Below, piece after piece: positions 31,219-40,412 of a DNA stretch of 46,113 bases. The DNA comes from Methanoculleus sp. UBA430 (GTDB lineage Archaea; Halobacteriota; Methanomicrobia; Methanomicrobiales; Methanoculleaceae): positions 1-46,113 of the forward strand of contig NZ_DAXW01000006.1 of the NCBI RefSeq assembly GCF_002506585.1, read 5' to 3'. The position numbers and the translations under genes were made by a program. Below the pieces are notes generated by a model. It did not search any database. It was given only the letters and a program-made list of their open reading frames with translations, and was not told the origin of the DNA. Positions within the stretch are counted from its first letter, which is position 1, and each line of letters begins with the position of its first letter.

Positions 31219-32323
31219 CGCCGGTACCCCACGACAAGCAGATAGATGAAGACCGGTGCGCCGAGGAACGCCGTCAGCACGGCGACCGGAAGGACATAGG
31301 GTGCCACGACGACCCGGGCGACCGTATCCGAGGCGAGGAGGAGGAGCCCCCCCGCCACGCAGGAACCCGGGATCAGGTAGCGCTGGTCGTCGCCGATGAC
31401 CCTCCGGACCATATGCGGGCAGACCAGGCCCACGAAGCCGATGACGCCGAGGAACGAGACGATGACGGCAGAGACGAGCGCCGCAACGACCATCCCGACG
31501 TCCCGGACCCTCTCGACGCTGACGCCGAGCCCCTTTGCCGTCTCGTCGCCGGCATCGATCGCGTTGTAGTTCCACCGGTTTGCGATGAAGTAGAGCGTGG
31601 CCGCCGTGACGACGAGGGTCATGATGCCGAGTTCCTGCCAGCTGGCCCTTCCGACGTCGCCGAACGCCCAGAAGACGACGGCGGCAAGCTGTGTGTCGTC
31701 GGCGAAGTACTGGAGGAACATCGTCCCCGCCGTGAAGAGGGAGGAGAGCGCGACGCCGGCAAGCACCATCACCTCGGGCGACGTCCCGCGTATCCGGGAT
31801 ATGAGGAGGATCACCAGCGTCGCAAGGAGACAGAAGAGGAACGCCACGATCGTCGTCAGGTAGGGGTTGTTGAGGGTGACGGCGTCGGCGATCGTCGACT
31901 GCATCTGTCCGGTGCCGCGATGACCGAGACGGCAGCCCCGAAGGCGCCGGCGTTCGATATCCCGAGCGTGAACGGGGATCCGAGCGGATTTCGGAGGATC
32001 GACTGCATGGCGACGCCGGCCACCGAGAGGCCGATACCGGCGACGATCGCGGCAAGCGCCTGCGGGAGGCGGATGTTCCAGACGATCAGGTCCGTGCTCG
32101 TCGTGCTCACGGCGGCGCCGGGGTGGAGGAGCGCGTTGATCCGGTCGACGATGCCGTTTGCGATCGAGAGGAAGACATCGTAAGGGGGGATGTTGACCGC
32201 ACCGATCGATATGGAGACGATCAGGAGGAGGAAGAGGAGGACGGTCCCCCCGAGTATCCAGAGGCGTTTCTTCCGCACGTATCCCTGGTAGTCTGCGGGG
32301 ATGGCCCCGTCTGCAAAGTGCAT
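31215..32323 (-). pseudogene. FecCD-family permease split by a frameshift
   Basis: The N-terminal half (32323 to about 31920) starts MHFADGAIPADYQG, has a first membrane helix and the FecCD blocks VWNIRLPQALAAIVAGIGLS and GSPFTLGISNAGAFGAAVSV. The C-terminal half (from about 31915 to 31215) is in another frame and begins MQSTIADAVTLNNPY, with the conserved GFVGLVCPHMVRR. Joining them needs one extra G at 31913-31916 in the minus-strand run GCGGCACC, which would restore IAGTGQMQS as in relatives. Both halves are otherwise intact and the operon looks complete, so this is a very recent mutation, a programmed shift or a sequencing error. Without repair the transporter would have no complete channel. 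Confidence 0.88.
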
Positions 32324-32353
32324 CCCGTCATCTCCTCCTGCCCGGACCCGGGC

Positions 32354-33520
32354 TTACAGCGGGATCTCCGCAAAGCCGAGGTTCTGGTACTCGCTGTTGT
32401 GCTCGGCAAAGACCGGTTTTCCAACAAAGAACGTGTAGATCTCGTCCGCCTTCTCCGCCGGGTCGATCTCGGCGAACCGGTCCGGGTACAGGGTCTTCCC
32501 GATGAAGTAGGCGTCGGCAAGCACGGTCTCGTAGTTCGTGTAATAGAAGTTGTACGGAAGAACGCCGTAGACCCGGCCCTCCTTCGCGGCAGAGAGCCCC
32601 TGGAGCGCGGGGTCGGTCTTCAGCTCGCCGATCGCCCCGCCGTTGTCCAGCTGGGTCGTGCCGGCATCTATGAAGATATACTCGGGGTCCCAGTCGACGA
32701 GCGCCTCTTTCGCGACGTCGGCGTGGGCGGTGCCGAGGCCTGCTGCGACATTCTTCGCGTGCACCCAGGAGAACGGCGGGTAGGACGGTTCTGTGGAGAC
32801 GATGCCGTGGGCTCCTGATGAAGAGACCCCGCCGACGTAGACCCTCTTCTGCTCAGCCTCGGGGATATCGCCGGTCCGGCGCTCGAGGTCGGCCACCGTC
32901 GCCTCGATGTAGGCGATCACCTCTTCGGCCCGGTCCTCCTTCCCGATAACCTGCCCCATCGTGCGGAGGGTCCCGTACACCTCGGCCTTCTCGGCGTCGT
33001 TCGTGAGCGAGCCGTAGGGGAGCGCTACGACCGGGATGCCGGTCTTCCTCTGGAGTTTGTCGGCCTCGGCAATACTGGTCCCGTGCGCTGCTCCGGCCAC
33101 GCTGGTCTTGAAGACGACCTGCGGGCCTATGCCGAGGATCTTCTCGGGGTCGTCCTTGCCCCGGAACTCGCCGATCAGGGGGAGGTTCTTGAACTGTGAC
33201 CCGTGGGCGAGGGCATAGGGACGGCCCTCCCTCACCTGCTCTTTCTTCTCCTGGTCGTCGACGCCGACGACGAGGTCCCGGCCCTGGAGATAGACGAGGT
33301 AGCGGAGGCACCCTGAGCCCGAGCAGACGACGCTCTCCGGGGACGACGCGACGGTGACCGCCCGGCCGAATCCGTCGATGACCGCGGCGGTCTGGCCGGT
33401 GCCGCCCTGGACGACGGCTGGATCGGTATCGGTGCCGGTACACCCGGCGGCGAGCATGGCGAGAACGAGGGCCGCAAGCACCACGGCCGTGAGCAATCCG
33501 GTGTATCGGGGCGATAACAT
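32354..33520 (-). CDS. periplasmic-type substrate-binding lipoprotein of FecCD ABC importer
   Basis: A 388-residue extracytoplasmic binding protein. The start MLSPRYTGLL gives a signal peptide ending in the lipobox LAAGC with Cys27, the lipid anchor. The mature part is a two-lobed helical-backbone binding protein: ESVVCSGSGCLRYLVYLQG, KILGIGPQVVFKT, and WDPEYIFID. The CSGSGC pair and YNFYYTNYE may contact a metal complex (inference). Iron chelate, haem, cobamide or tungstate cannot be distinguished. The ATG at 33520 sits beside a TATA element (minus strand, 33554-33546), so the longer frame to 33595 is rejected. First gene of the importer operon, 30 bp before the permease. Confidence 0.9.
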   Translation of the reverse strand: MLSPRYTGLLTAVVLAALVLAMLAAGCTGTDTDPAVVQGGTGQTAAVIDGFGRAVTVASSPESVVCSGSGCLRYLVYLQGRDLVVGVDDQEKKEQVREGRPYALAHGSQFKNLPLIGEFRGKDDPEKILGIGPQVVFKTSVAGAAHGTSIAEADKLQRKTGIPVVALPYGSLTNDAEKAEVYGTLRTMGQVIGKEDRAEEVIAYIEATVADLERRTGDIPEAEQKRVYVGGVSSSGAHGIVSTEPSYPPFSWVHAKNVAAGLGTAHADVAKEALVDWDPEYIFIDAGTTQLDNGGAIGELKTDPALQGLSAAKEGRVYGVLPYNFYYTNYETVLADAYFIGKTLYPDRFAEIDPAEKADEIYTFFVGKPVFAEHNSEYQNLGFAEIPL

Positions 33521-33738
33521 ACAAATATCTGTACTCGTAACACACTTTATTATAGTTATCGAATTACGACCTACGATATATGATGTATTTCCCATTTGTA
33601 CTACCAGGGCCGGTGCATGGACCTTGACCCCCGGGCGCGGGAAGGTGGATAACTATTATGGGCGGTCGGACCAATTCCCCTGACAGGGAGACCGGTCGTG
33701 TCCGGGTCGCATGAGCGGGATACGGTTGAGGGATACGC
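33521..33738. promoter_or_regulatory. divergent promoter region of importer and acyl-CoA synthetase
   Basis: Very AT-rich near 33521-33600. CTATAATAAAG on the minus strand (about 33555-33545) is the likely importer TATA box. TACAAAT (33520-33526) and ATTTGTA (33594-33600) form a widely spaced inverted repeat around it. On the plus side, GAGGG near 33725-33729 is the ribosome binding site for the synthetase gene. No gene in the gap. Confidence 0.4.
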
Positions 33739-35835
33739 ATGCCGGAGAGGATGTTAACCGAATCTGAAGGATACCGCCTGCTGGAAGCATGCGGGATACC
33801 CGTGCCGCCCCATCACCTCGCCACCAGCGCCGGGGATGCACGGACTGCGGCGGGAGAGATTGGCTACCCGGTCGTCATGAAGATCATCTCACCGCAGATT
33901 GTCCACAAGAGCGACGTCGGCGGGGTTGTCACCGGGATCGAGGGGCCGGATGACGCCGAAGAAGCCTATCGCACGATCCTGCAGAACAGCACTGCCCGTG
34001 CTCCGGAGGCGACGGTCACCGGCATCATCGTCGAGAAGCAGATGCCGGAGGGGCTCGAGGTCCTGATCGGCGGGAAGACCGACCCGTCGTTCGGGAAGGT
34101 CATCACGTTCGGCCTCGGCGGGAAACTGGTGGAGCTCCTGGAGGACGTCTCGATCCGGGTCCTTCCCGCGAGTGACGACGAGATCCGGGCAATGATCCGC
34201 GAGATCGAGGGCTACCGGCTCATCCGGGGGTACCGGGGGGAGCCGCCGAAGGACGAGGGGGCGCTCGTCCGTATCATCGCGGCGATGGCACGCATCTTCA
34301 TCGAGGACCCCCGGATCCGGGAGTTCGACTTGAACCCGGTCATCCTCTACGAAGAAGGAGCCAGCGTCGTCGATGCGAGGATCATCGTCGGGGATACCAC
34401 CGGGGGCGCCGCCGCCCGCCTCAGCATCCGGGCGCCCCCGGACCTCTTCTACCCGAACTCCATCGCCGTGATCGGTGCCTCCGCAAGCCCCAAGAAGGTG
34501 GGCTACTCCGTCCTCCGGAACCTGCTCTCCTTCCCCGGCGACCTCTACCCGGTCAACCCGGCCCGGGCCGAGGTCTTCGGACGGAAGGCCTACCCCTCTG
34601 TTGTGGATATCCCGGGCCCGGTCGACTGGGCAGTCATCGCCGTCCCCGCCCGCCTCGTCCCGGGGGTGATGGAGGAGTGCGGGGAGAAAGGTGTCCGGCT
34701 CGCCGTCATCGTCACCGCCGGATTTCGCGAGATCGGCGGCCCCGGCGCGACCCTCGAAGAGGAGGTTGTGGCGATCGCCAGGAAATACGGGATCCGGATC
34801 ATCGGCCCGAACTGCCTCGGGGTGATGATGCCTCATATGGGGATCAACGCCACGTTCGACCCGGTCTCGCCGCGGGCGGGCGATGTGGCTTTCATCTCCC
34901 AGAGCGGCGCGATCATCACCACCGTCGTCGACTGGAGCCTTCCGGAGGAGTTCGGGTTCTCCAGCGTCATCAGCGTCGGCAACCAGGCGGATCTCGGGTT
35001 TGAGCATTACCTCCGGTTTGCCGAGCAGGACGAGAAGACCCGGTCGGTCACCCTCTACGTCGAGGAGATCCAGGACGGGCGCGGGTTTATGCAGATCGTC
35101 GGCGAGGTCGCCGGGCGAAAACCGGTGGTGGCGGTGAAGTCCGGGTCGTCGCGGAAGGGCAGGGCCGCGGCGTCGTCCCATACCGGCTCGCTTGCCGGAA
35201 GTTACGACATCTACGTCGCGGCGTTTCAGCAGGCGGGAGTGATCCCGGCCCGGAGCCTGCGGGATGCCTTCAACCTGGCCGAGCTCCTGGCGTCCGAGGG
35301 CTACCCGCAGGGGAAGCGGGCGATCGCCGTCACCAGTGCGGGCGGGTTCGCCGTCCTCGCCTCCGATTACGCCGAGTTGCACGGGATCGATATGGTCGAC
35401 CTCCCGGAGGATGTGCTCCGCGACCTCAACGCGTTCCTGCCCCCGTTCTGGAACCACTCAAACCCCATGGATATCCTCGGGGACGCCGACGCCGAGCGGT
35501 TCGCCGCCCTCTTTAACGTGCTGATCCGGCACCAGGAGTTCTGGGACATCGTCTTCGTGATCGCCGTGCCGACAACGCTCGTCGATCCGGCACACGTTGC
35601 AAACGAGATCGTCCGGCTCTCCCGGAACACGGAGAAGATGGTGGTGGGCTGCATGCTCGGCGGCGACAGTATCCGGAGCGGTCTGCACATCCTCCGGGGC
35701 TGCCGGATCCCGAACTTCGAGGAGCTTGAGGATGCGTTCAAGGCGGTAGGGAGCATCCTTTCGGTCAGGACCGCACGGCCGGGTGAGCAGTCCCGCCCAC
35801 CCCGTGACGGACAGTGTCCGGGCGGCGGGCGGTAA
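33739..35835 (+). CDS. acetate/acyl-CoA ligase (ADP-forming), fused beta-alpha
   Basis: A 698-residue NDP-forming acyl-CoA synthetase that interconverts acyl-CoA, ADP and phosphate with acid, CoA and ATP. The order is ATP-grasp domain first (beta part, about 1-220), then CoA-binding and succinyl-CoA-ligase-like domains (alpha part, about 232-690). The transient phospho-histidine of the alpha part is His481 in SSHTGSLAGS; the second swinging histidine of the beta part is His56 in VHKSDVGGV. In methanogens unable to live on acetate it may recover ATP from acyl-CoA or activate acetate; direction and substrate are not evident. The start is supported by GAGGG about 10 bp upstream. Confidence 0.93.
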   Translation: MPERMLTESEGYRLLEACGIPVPPHHLATSAGDARTAAGEIGYPVVMKIISPQIVHKSDVGGVVTGIEGPDDAEEAYRTILQNSTARAPEATVTGIIVEKQMPEGLEVLIGGKTDPSFGKVITFGLGGKLVELLEDVSIRVLPASDDEIRAMIREIEGYRLIRGYRGEPPKDEGALVRIIAAMARIFIEDPRIREFDLNPVILYEEGASVVDARIIVGDTTGGAAARLSIRAPPDLFYPNSIAVIGASASPKKVGYSVLRNLLSFPGDLYPVNPARAEVFGRKAYPSVVDIPGPVDWAVIAVPARLVPGVMEECGEKGVRLAVIVTAGFREIGGPGATLEEEVVAIARKYGIRIIGPNCLGVMMPHMGINATFDPVSPRAGDVAFISQSGAIITTVVDWSLPEEFGFSSVISVGNQADLGFEHYLRFAEQDEKTRSVTLYVEEIQDGRGFMQIVGEVAGRKPVVAVKSGSSRKGRAAASSHTGSLAGSYDIYVAAFQQAGVIPARSLRDAFNLAELLASEGYPQGKRAIAVTSAGGFAVLASDYAELHGIDMVDLPEDVLRDLNAFLPPFWNHSNPMDILGDADAERFAALFNVLIRHQEFWDIVFVIAVPTTLVDPAHVANEIVRLSRNTEKMVVGCMLGGDSIRSGLHILRGCRIPNFEELEDAFKAVGSILSVRTARPGEQSRPPRDGQCPGGGR

Positions 35836-35935
35836 TGCCCGTTCCCCTCCTGTATTTCCGGAAACCTTTTATGTTTCTCCCACGTTCCGGCAGATCGGAA
35901 CGAATGGCGGAACCCCGCCGAGGAGATGCATACGG

Positions 35936-37333
35936 ATGCTGTTTGAGAAGATTAAGTCCGATGTTATTGCTCACAATTCATACATCATCGGGGCGGGCGG
36001 AGAGGCGGTGGTGATCGATCCGAGACGCGACTGCCTGATCTACGCGAAGATCGCCGAGCGCGAGAATATGAAGATCACGAAGATCTTCGAGACGCACAAG
36101 AACGAGGACTACGTCATCGGTTCCCGCGAGCTCGCCCGGCCGACCGGCGCGGAGATCCTGCACGGGGCGCGGGAGGAGTTCGGGTTCGGTACCGGCGTCC
36201 GGGAGGGAGAGGCCTTCCGGGTCGGGCCGCTTGAGTTCGAGGTCCTGGAGACCCCGGGCCACACCGTAGAAAGCATATCCCTCCTCCTCCGCGACCGGTC
36301 GGTCTCCGACGACCCGCTGATGGTCTTTACCGGCGACGCCCTCTTTGCCGGGGACGTGGGCAGGACCGATCTTGCCGGCGCGGATAAGCGGCGGGAGATG
36401 TCGGAGATGCTCTATGCGAGCCTGCACGAGAAACTCCTCCCGTTTCCCGACGGGGTGATCGTCTGCCCCGCCCATGGCGCAGGGTCTGTCTGCGGCGGGA
36501 ATATCAGCGACCGGGAGTATACGACGATCGGCTACGAGAAAGCGACGAACCGGCTGCTCTCGGTGGAAGAGGAAGAGTTCGTCGAGCGCAAGGTGCACGA
36601 ACGGCTCTACGAACCCCGGTACTTCGTGATGATGCGGAACCTCAACCGGGAGGGTCCGCCCCTGATCTACAACCTCCCAAACCTGCGGCCCTGCTCCGCC
36701 CGGGAGATCCGCTCTCTCCTCGACAGGAAGGCCCAGATCGTCGATATCCGGTCGCCGACGAGTTTCGCCGGCGGGCATATCCCGGGCACCCTGAACATCT
36801 GGCGGCAGGGCCTCTCCCTCTACATGGGCTATTACCTGAACTACGAGGATCCGATCGTCCTGGTAGACGACTTCAACCTGGACCTGGACACCGTGGTGCG
36901 CCACTTCGTCCGGCTCGGCTATGACAATATATCCGGCTACCTCGCCGGGGGGTTTGCCGCCTGGTTCAAGCAGGGTGAGAGCATCGAGCGGGCCGGCATC
37001 TGGTCCCCTGCGGACCTTGCCGAGCACCTGGACGACCCCTCAATCTGGGTCCTCGATGTGCGGAACGTCAACCACCGGGAGGAGGACGGCTACATCCGGG
37101 GATCCCACCACATCTACGTCGGGCACCTCGAAGAGCACCTCGCGGAGATCCCGGAGGATAAGCAGGTCGTCGTCCACTGCGATGTCGGGTATAAGGGGAG
37201 CCTTGCGGCAAGCATCCTCGAGAAGCACGGTTTTGCGAACGTCATCAACCTGCTCGGGGGCACCGTCGGGTGGGAGGCGGCGAACTATCCGCTGGTGAAG
37301 GAGGAGCCTCTTTACGCCGCTCCGGCGATGTAG
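35936..37333 (+). CDS. metallo-beta-lactamase-fold protein with two rhodanese domains
   Basis: A 465-residue protein: an MBL domain (1-245) and two rhodanese-like domains (about 250-345 and 355-455). It resembles persulfide dioxygenase/rhodanese fusions that act on sulfane sulfur. The first metal motif, usually THxHxDH, reads T53-H-K-N-E-D-Y59, so two of the metal-binding histidines are replaced; His109, Asp134 and His180 remain. The first rhodanese domain has Asp (VLVDDFN) in place of the active-site cysteine, while the second keeps Cys415 in VVHCDVG. So the enzyme may bind one metal or act as a sulfur carrier. The ATG at 35936 follows AGGAG; 51 upstream in-frame codons overlap the previous gene and are rejected. 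Confidence 0.88.
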   Translation: MLFEKIKSDVIAHNSYIIGAGGEAVVIDPRRDCLIYAKIAERENMKITKIFETHKNEDYVIGSRELARPTGAEILHGAREEFGFGTGVREGEAFRVGPLEFEVLETPGHTVESISLLLRDRSVSDDPLMVFTGDALFAGDVGRTDLAGADKRREMSEMLYASLHEKLLPFPDGVIVCPAHGAGSVCGGNISDREYTTIGYEKATNRLLSVEEEEFVERKVHERLYEPRYFVMMRNLNREGPPLIYNLPNLRPCSAREIRSLLDRKAQIVDIRSPTSFAGGHIPGTLNIWRQGLSLYMGYYLNYEDPIVLVDDFNLDLDTVVRHFVRLGYDNISGYLAGGFAAWFKQGESIERAGIWSPADLAEHLDDPSIWVLDVRNVNHREEDGYIRGSHHIYVGHLEEHLAEIPEDKQVVVHCDVGYKGSLAASILEKHGFANVINLLGGTVGWEAANYPLVKEEPLYAAPAM

Positions 37334-37450
37334 AACAATGCGGGCGGATCGTGGTTGTCGGTGCTGAAAAGAACGGGGTCGGGTCAGCCGGCCCCGGGCA
37401 GGCTCCCGCACGTAAGAGGAGGTGGGTGGATATAAGGGCTGACCGCTCCC

Positions 37451-37999
37451 TCATCTCGCCTTCGCCTCCTCCCACTCGATACAAACCCTGATCGGCACCC
37501 TCTCCCCGAGCGCTGCCGCGACCGGCGAGCGCCGGTAGGCGTGGTCCACGAGTTCCTCGATCTTCTCCCGCGGGGCGTCGGCGTCCACCCGGACGGTCAG
37601 GCGGATCTCTTCAAGACCCGGGTAGATATCCTGTCGCGAATCGCACCTTCGATGCTCAAGCTCCGGCCCTTCGGCCCGTCGCACTTCAAGGAATCCCCCG
37701 AGGTCGAGGTCGCCCGCAACGTCGATCTCGATCAGGTCGACCTCGATCCCGTCTTCGGCCGCGCTATAGGCGATACCGACCGCGATACAGGCGGAAAGCC
37801 CCGTGAGCACCAGTTCCGTCGGGCTCGGCCCCCGGTTCGTCCCGCCGACGACGGCCGGTTCGTCGGCCGGGATGGCGAAGTTCCGGACGATCGTGGTCGA
37901 GTGCGCACCGCCGTTCCAGCTCGTGATGCCGGAGAGGGTCCGTCTGCCCGCCGCCGCATCCCTCCGCATTGCGCCCGTAAGGGCATTCACACTTTTCAT
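37451..37999 (-). CDS. OsmC family protein, resolving cysteine replaced
   Basis: A 182-residue OsmC/Ohr-fold protein. The peroxidatic cysteine is Cys71 in LVLTGLSACIAVGI. In Ohr/OsmC peroxidases a second cysteine follows in a CP motif; here the matching segment is RRSPVAAAL with Ser158. Classical two-cysteine hydroperoxide reduction is thus doubtful, though Cys119 or Cys173 could substitute. Start at 37999 (MKSVNALTGAMRR) is preferred over 38035. It converges with the MBL-rhodanese gene; the 117 bp between them hold nothing clear. The thioredoxin-like DUF255 gene upstream ends 48 bp away on the same strand and may be co-transcribed. Confidence 0.88.
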   Translation of the reverse strand: MKSVNALTGAMRRDAAAGRRTLSGITSWNGGAHSTTIVRNFAIPADEPAVVGGTNRGPSPTELVLTGLSACIAVGIAYSAAEDGIEVDLIEIDVAGDLDLGGFLEVRRAEGPELEHRRCDSRQDIYPGLEEIRLTVRVDADAPREKIEELVDHAYRRSPVAAALGERVPIRVCIEWEEAKAR

Positions 38000-38047
38000 A
38001 TCGACCCCGTTTCGCAACAACGTAGAGCCTCTCACAGGATCTCGCCG

Positions 38048-40213
38048 TCAGACGATCGGCTCCGGCGACCTCTCCCGCGACCTCATGAGCCGCAGCATCT
38101 CATCGATATCGGTCGTCGGGATGTCGCAGGCGTAGTTGGTGCAGACGTATGCCGTCGCCTTCTCCTCGATCATCACAATATCCCGGGTGAATCCGGCGAC
38201 CTCCACGATCTCCGGTCTCTCCTCCCCGGACGGGCGGAAGATGACGAGGGAATCGGGCGTATACCGTGAACGTATGGCACGGACCATCGCCGTCGTATCC
38301 TCAGCGCCCGGCATCCCGGTGACGACCACCTCAAAGTTCGGCCCCAGCATGAACTCAAGACCGGTGAGGAAGTGGGTGTGGCCGGCAGGGCTTTTGCGGA
38401 CGGTCCCGGCAAAGGTGAACTTCATCCGGTCGGCCGTCTCCTCGAGTTCGAGGTTCGCCGTCATCCGTGCGAGAGCAAAGAGGGCCTGCATGGCCACGCT
38501 GTTGCCGGAGGGGATCGCCCCGTCGTAGACCGGTTTCTGCCGGACGGGAGCATCCCCGTCGTCGGGGGTGAAGAAGAACCCCCCGCCTTCGCAGTCCCGG
38601 TAGCGGGCGACGAGGTCCCGGGCGAGTTCGGTGGCGGTCCTGAGATAGCGGGGGGCAAACGACGCCTCGTAGACCTCGATGAGAGCCCAGAGCATGAAGG
38701 CGTAATCGTCGAGGGTCGCGGCAAGACCGGCCTCGCCGTTCCGGTAGCGATGGAGGAGCCGCCCGTCCGGCCGCCGGAGGTTCTCGAGGACGAATGCCGT
38801 CGCCTTCTCCGCCGCCGCCAGGTACGCCGGGTCGTCGAAGGCCCGGGCGGCTTTGGCAAGAGCCGCGATCATCAGGGCGTTCCAGTCGGTCAGGATCTTG
38901 TCGTCCTTTGCCGGGCGGACCCGCTTCTCGCGGGCTGCAAAGAGCCTCTGCCGGGCGCCTTCCACGAACCAGGAGAGGTCCTCCTCCGACATCGAGAACT
39001 CGTGAGCCCAGGATGCCAGCGGCCGGCGCATGCGGAGGATGTTCTTGCCCGTCCGCCTCGCGCCCGGCTGCTCCCGGTAGTTCCCCGGCTCCGTGACGTT
39101 AAAGACCCGCGAGAACCGTTCGCCGTCGTCTTCCCCGAGGACCCCGACGATCTCGTCTTTCGTCCAGAGGTAGAACTTCCCCTCCTCGCCCTCGCTGTCC
39201 GCATCTTCCGCCGAGTAGAACCCGCCGGCAGGATCGGTCATGTCCCGCAGGACGTAGGCGATCGTCTCCCGTGCGGTCCGGGCAAACTCCTCCCTTCCCG
39301 TCGCAAGATACGCCTCCGTATATGCCATCACCAGGAGCGCCTGGTCGTAGAGCATCTTCTCGAAGTGCGGGACGAACCACTCGGCGTCCGTCGAATAGCG
39401 GTGGAACCCGTAGCCGACCTGGTCGAAGATCCCGCCCCGCCGCATGGCGTGCAGCGTCTTCTCGACCATCGTGTAGGCCGGCTCCTTCCCGGTCCGGTTC
39501 CCGTAACGGAGCAGGAATATGAGGTTGTGCGGAGTCGGGAATTTGGGTGCGTCCCCAAACCCGCCGTTCTCACCGTCGAAGACCCGGAAGAGGGTCTCGT
39601 AGGCCTCATCGAGAACGGCCTCGTCAAGATCGCTCTCCCCCGGCGGGGTGCGGGCCGCGCCCTGGAGCGCCTCCATCACCTGACCGCCGGCGTTCTCGAG
39701 GTCCTGACGCTGGCTCTGCCAGACCTTGCTGATCCGGGGGATGAGGTCGAGGAGCCCGGTCATCCCGTAACGGCTCTCTTTTGGTATGTAACTCGCTGCA
39801 AAGAACGGTTTTTTGTCGGAAGTCATCAAGATGGTGAGCGGCCACCCCCCCGTTCCCGTCAGCGCGTGGGCGGCCGCCATGTAGACCTGGTCGATATCCG
39901 GCCGCTCCTCGCGGTCCACCTTGATGCAGACAAAGACGTCGTTTAAGAGTTTTGCGACCTGAGGGTCGCGAAACGACTCCTCTTCCATGACGTGGCACCA
40001 GTGGCAGGCCGAGTAGCCGATGGAGAGGAAGATCGGTCTGCCCTCCTCCTGCGCCCGCGAAAAAGCCTCTTCACCCCAGGGATACCAGTCGACGGGATTA
40101 TGGGCATGCTGGAGCAGGTATGGGCTCTGTTCGTGGATCAGCCGGTTGGGAGGCGACTCCTCCCGCACCGGGGCTTCTGGCGCTTCCGGGTCGTGTCCGC
40201 GTGCCGGGTTCAT
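38048..40213 (-). CDS. DUF255 thioredoxin-fold / glycoside-hydrolase-like protein (YyaL/SSP411 family)
   Basis: A 721-residue protein. An N-terminal DUF255 thioredoxin-like domain (about 20-185) carries the family hallmarks NPVDWYPWG and the CxxC pair Cys70-His-Trp-Cys73 (SIGYSACHWCHVMEEESF segment). The remaining 500 residues form an alpha/alpha-toroid like N-acylglucosamine 2-epimerases. The function is unsettled. The ATG at 40213 is preferred to 40381: a minus-strand TATA element CCTTTATTAGG (about 40246-40236) predicts transcription start at 40215. The C-terminus is 48 bp from the OsmC-like start, so a thiol-redox pair may be co-transcribed. Confidence 0.92.
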   Translation of the reverse strand: MNPARGHDPEAPEAPVREESPPNRLIHEQSPYLLQHAHNPVDWYPWGEEAFSRAQEEGRPIFLSIGYSACHWCHVMEEESFRDPQVAKLLNDVFVCIKVDREERPDIDQVYMAAAHALTGTGGWPLTILMTSDKKPFFAASYIPKESRYGMTGLLDLIPRISKVWQSQRQDLENAGGQVMEALQGAARTPPGESDLDEAVLDEAYETLFRVFDGENGGFGDAPKFPTPHNLIFLLRYGNRTGKEPAYTMVEKTLHAMRRGGIFDQVGYGFHRYSTDAEWFVPHFEKMLYDQALLVMAYTEAYLATGREEFARTARETIAYVLRDMTDPAGGFYSAEDADSEGEEGKFYLWTKDEIVGVLGEDDGERFSRVFNVTEPGNYREQPGARRTGKNILRMRRPLASWAHEFSMSEEDLSWFVEGARQRLFAAREKRVRPAKDDKILTDWNALMIAALAKAARAFDDPAYLAAAEKATAFVLENLRRPDGRLLHRYRNGEAGLAATLDDYAFMLWALIEVYEASFAPRYLRTATELARDLVARYRDCEGGGFFFTPDDGDAPVRQKPVYDGAIPSGNSVAMQALFALARMTANLELEETADRMKFTFAGTVRKSPAGHTHFLTGLEFMLGPNFEVVVTGMPGAEDTTAMVRAIRSRYTPDSLVIFRPSGEERPEIVEVAGFTRDIVMIEEKATAYVCTNYACDIPTTDIDEMLRLMRSRERSPEPIV

Positions 40214-40235
40214 ACTCCTGACGTGCGGATGCAGC

Positions 40236-40246
40236 CTAATAAAGGT
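40236..40246 (-). promoter_or_regulatory. TATA box of the DUF255 gene
   Basis: CCTTTATTAGG on the minus strand, about 26 bp from the ATG at 40213; decides the start. The gap 40247-40412 otherwise holds A7-8 near 40379-40386, a T-run for termination after hsp20. Confidence 0.5.
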
Positions 40247-40412
40247 GACTCTTCCCGGTAGAAATGACGCTCCGCGCGGGACCGCCGGGACCCCCCTTCG
40301 CGGATTCGCGAATCGCACCCTTCGCCCCGTCATCGATTGAGATCGGTAGCGCGGCTTCAGATGGGGCTGGTATGGGGTCAAAAAAAGAAGAGATCTCGGT
40401 CACAGGCCCCGC

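Noticed and set aside
31219..32055. N-terminal extension of the ABC ATPase frame to 534 codons
   Set aside because: Residues before the ATG at 31218 are low-complexity and overlap the permease in another frame; the ATPase begins at MILDVNGVDF.
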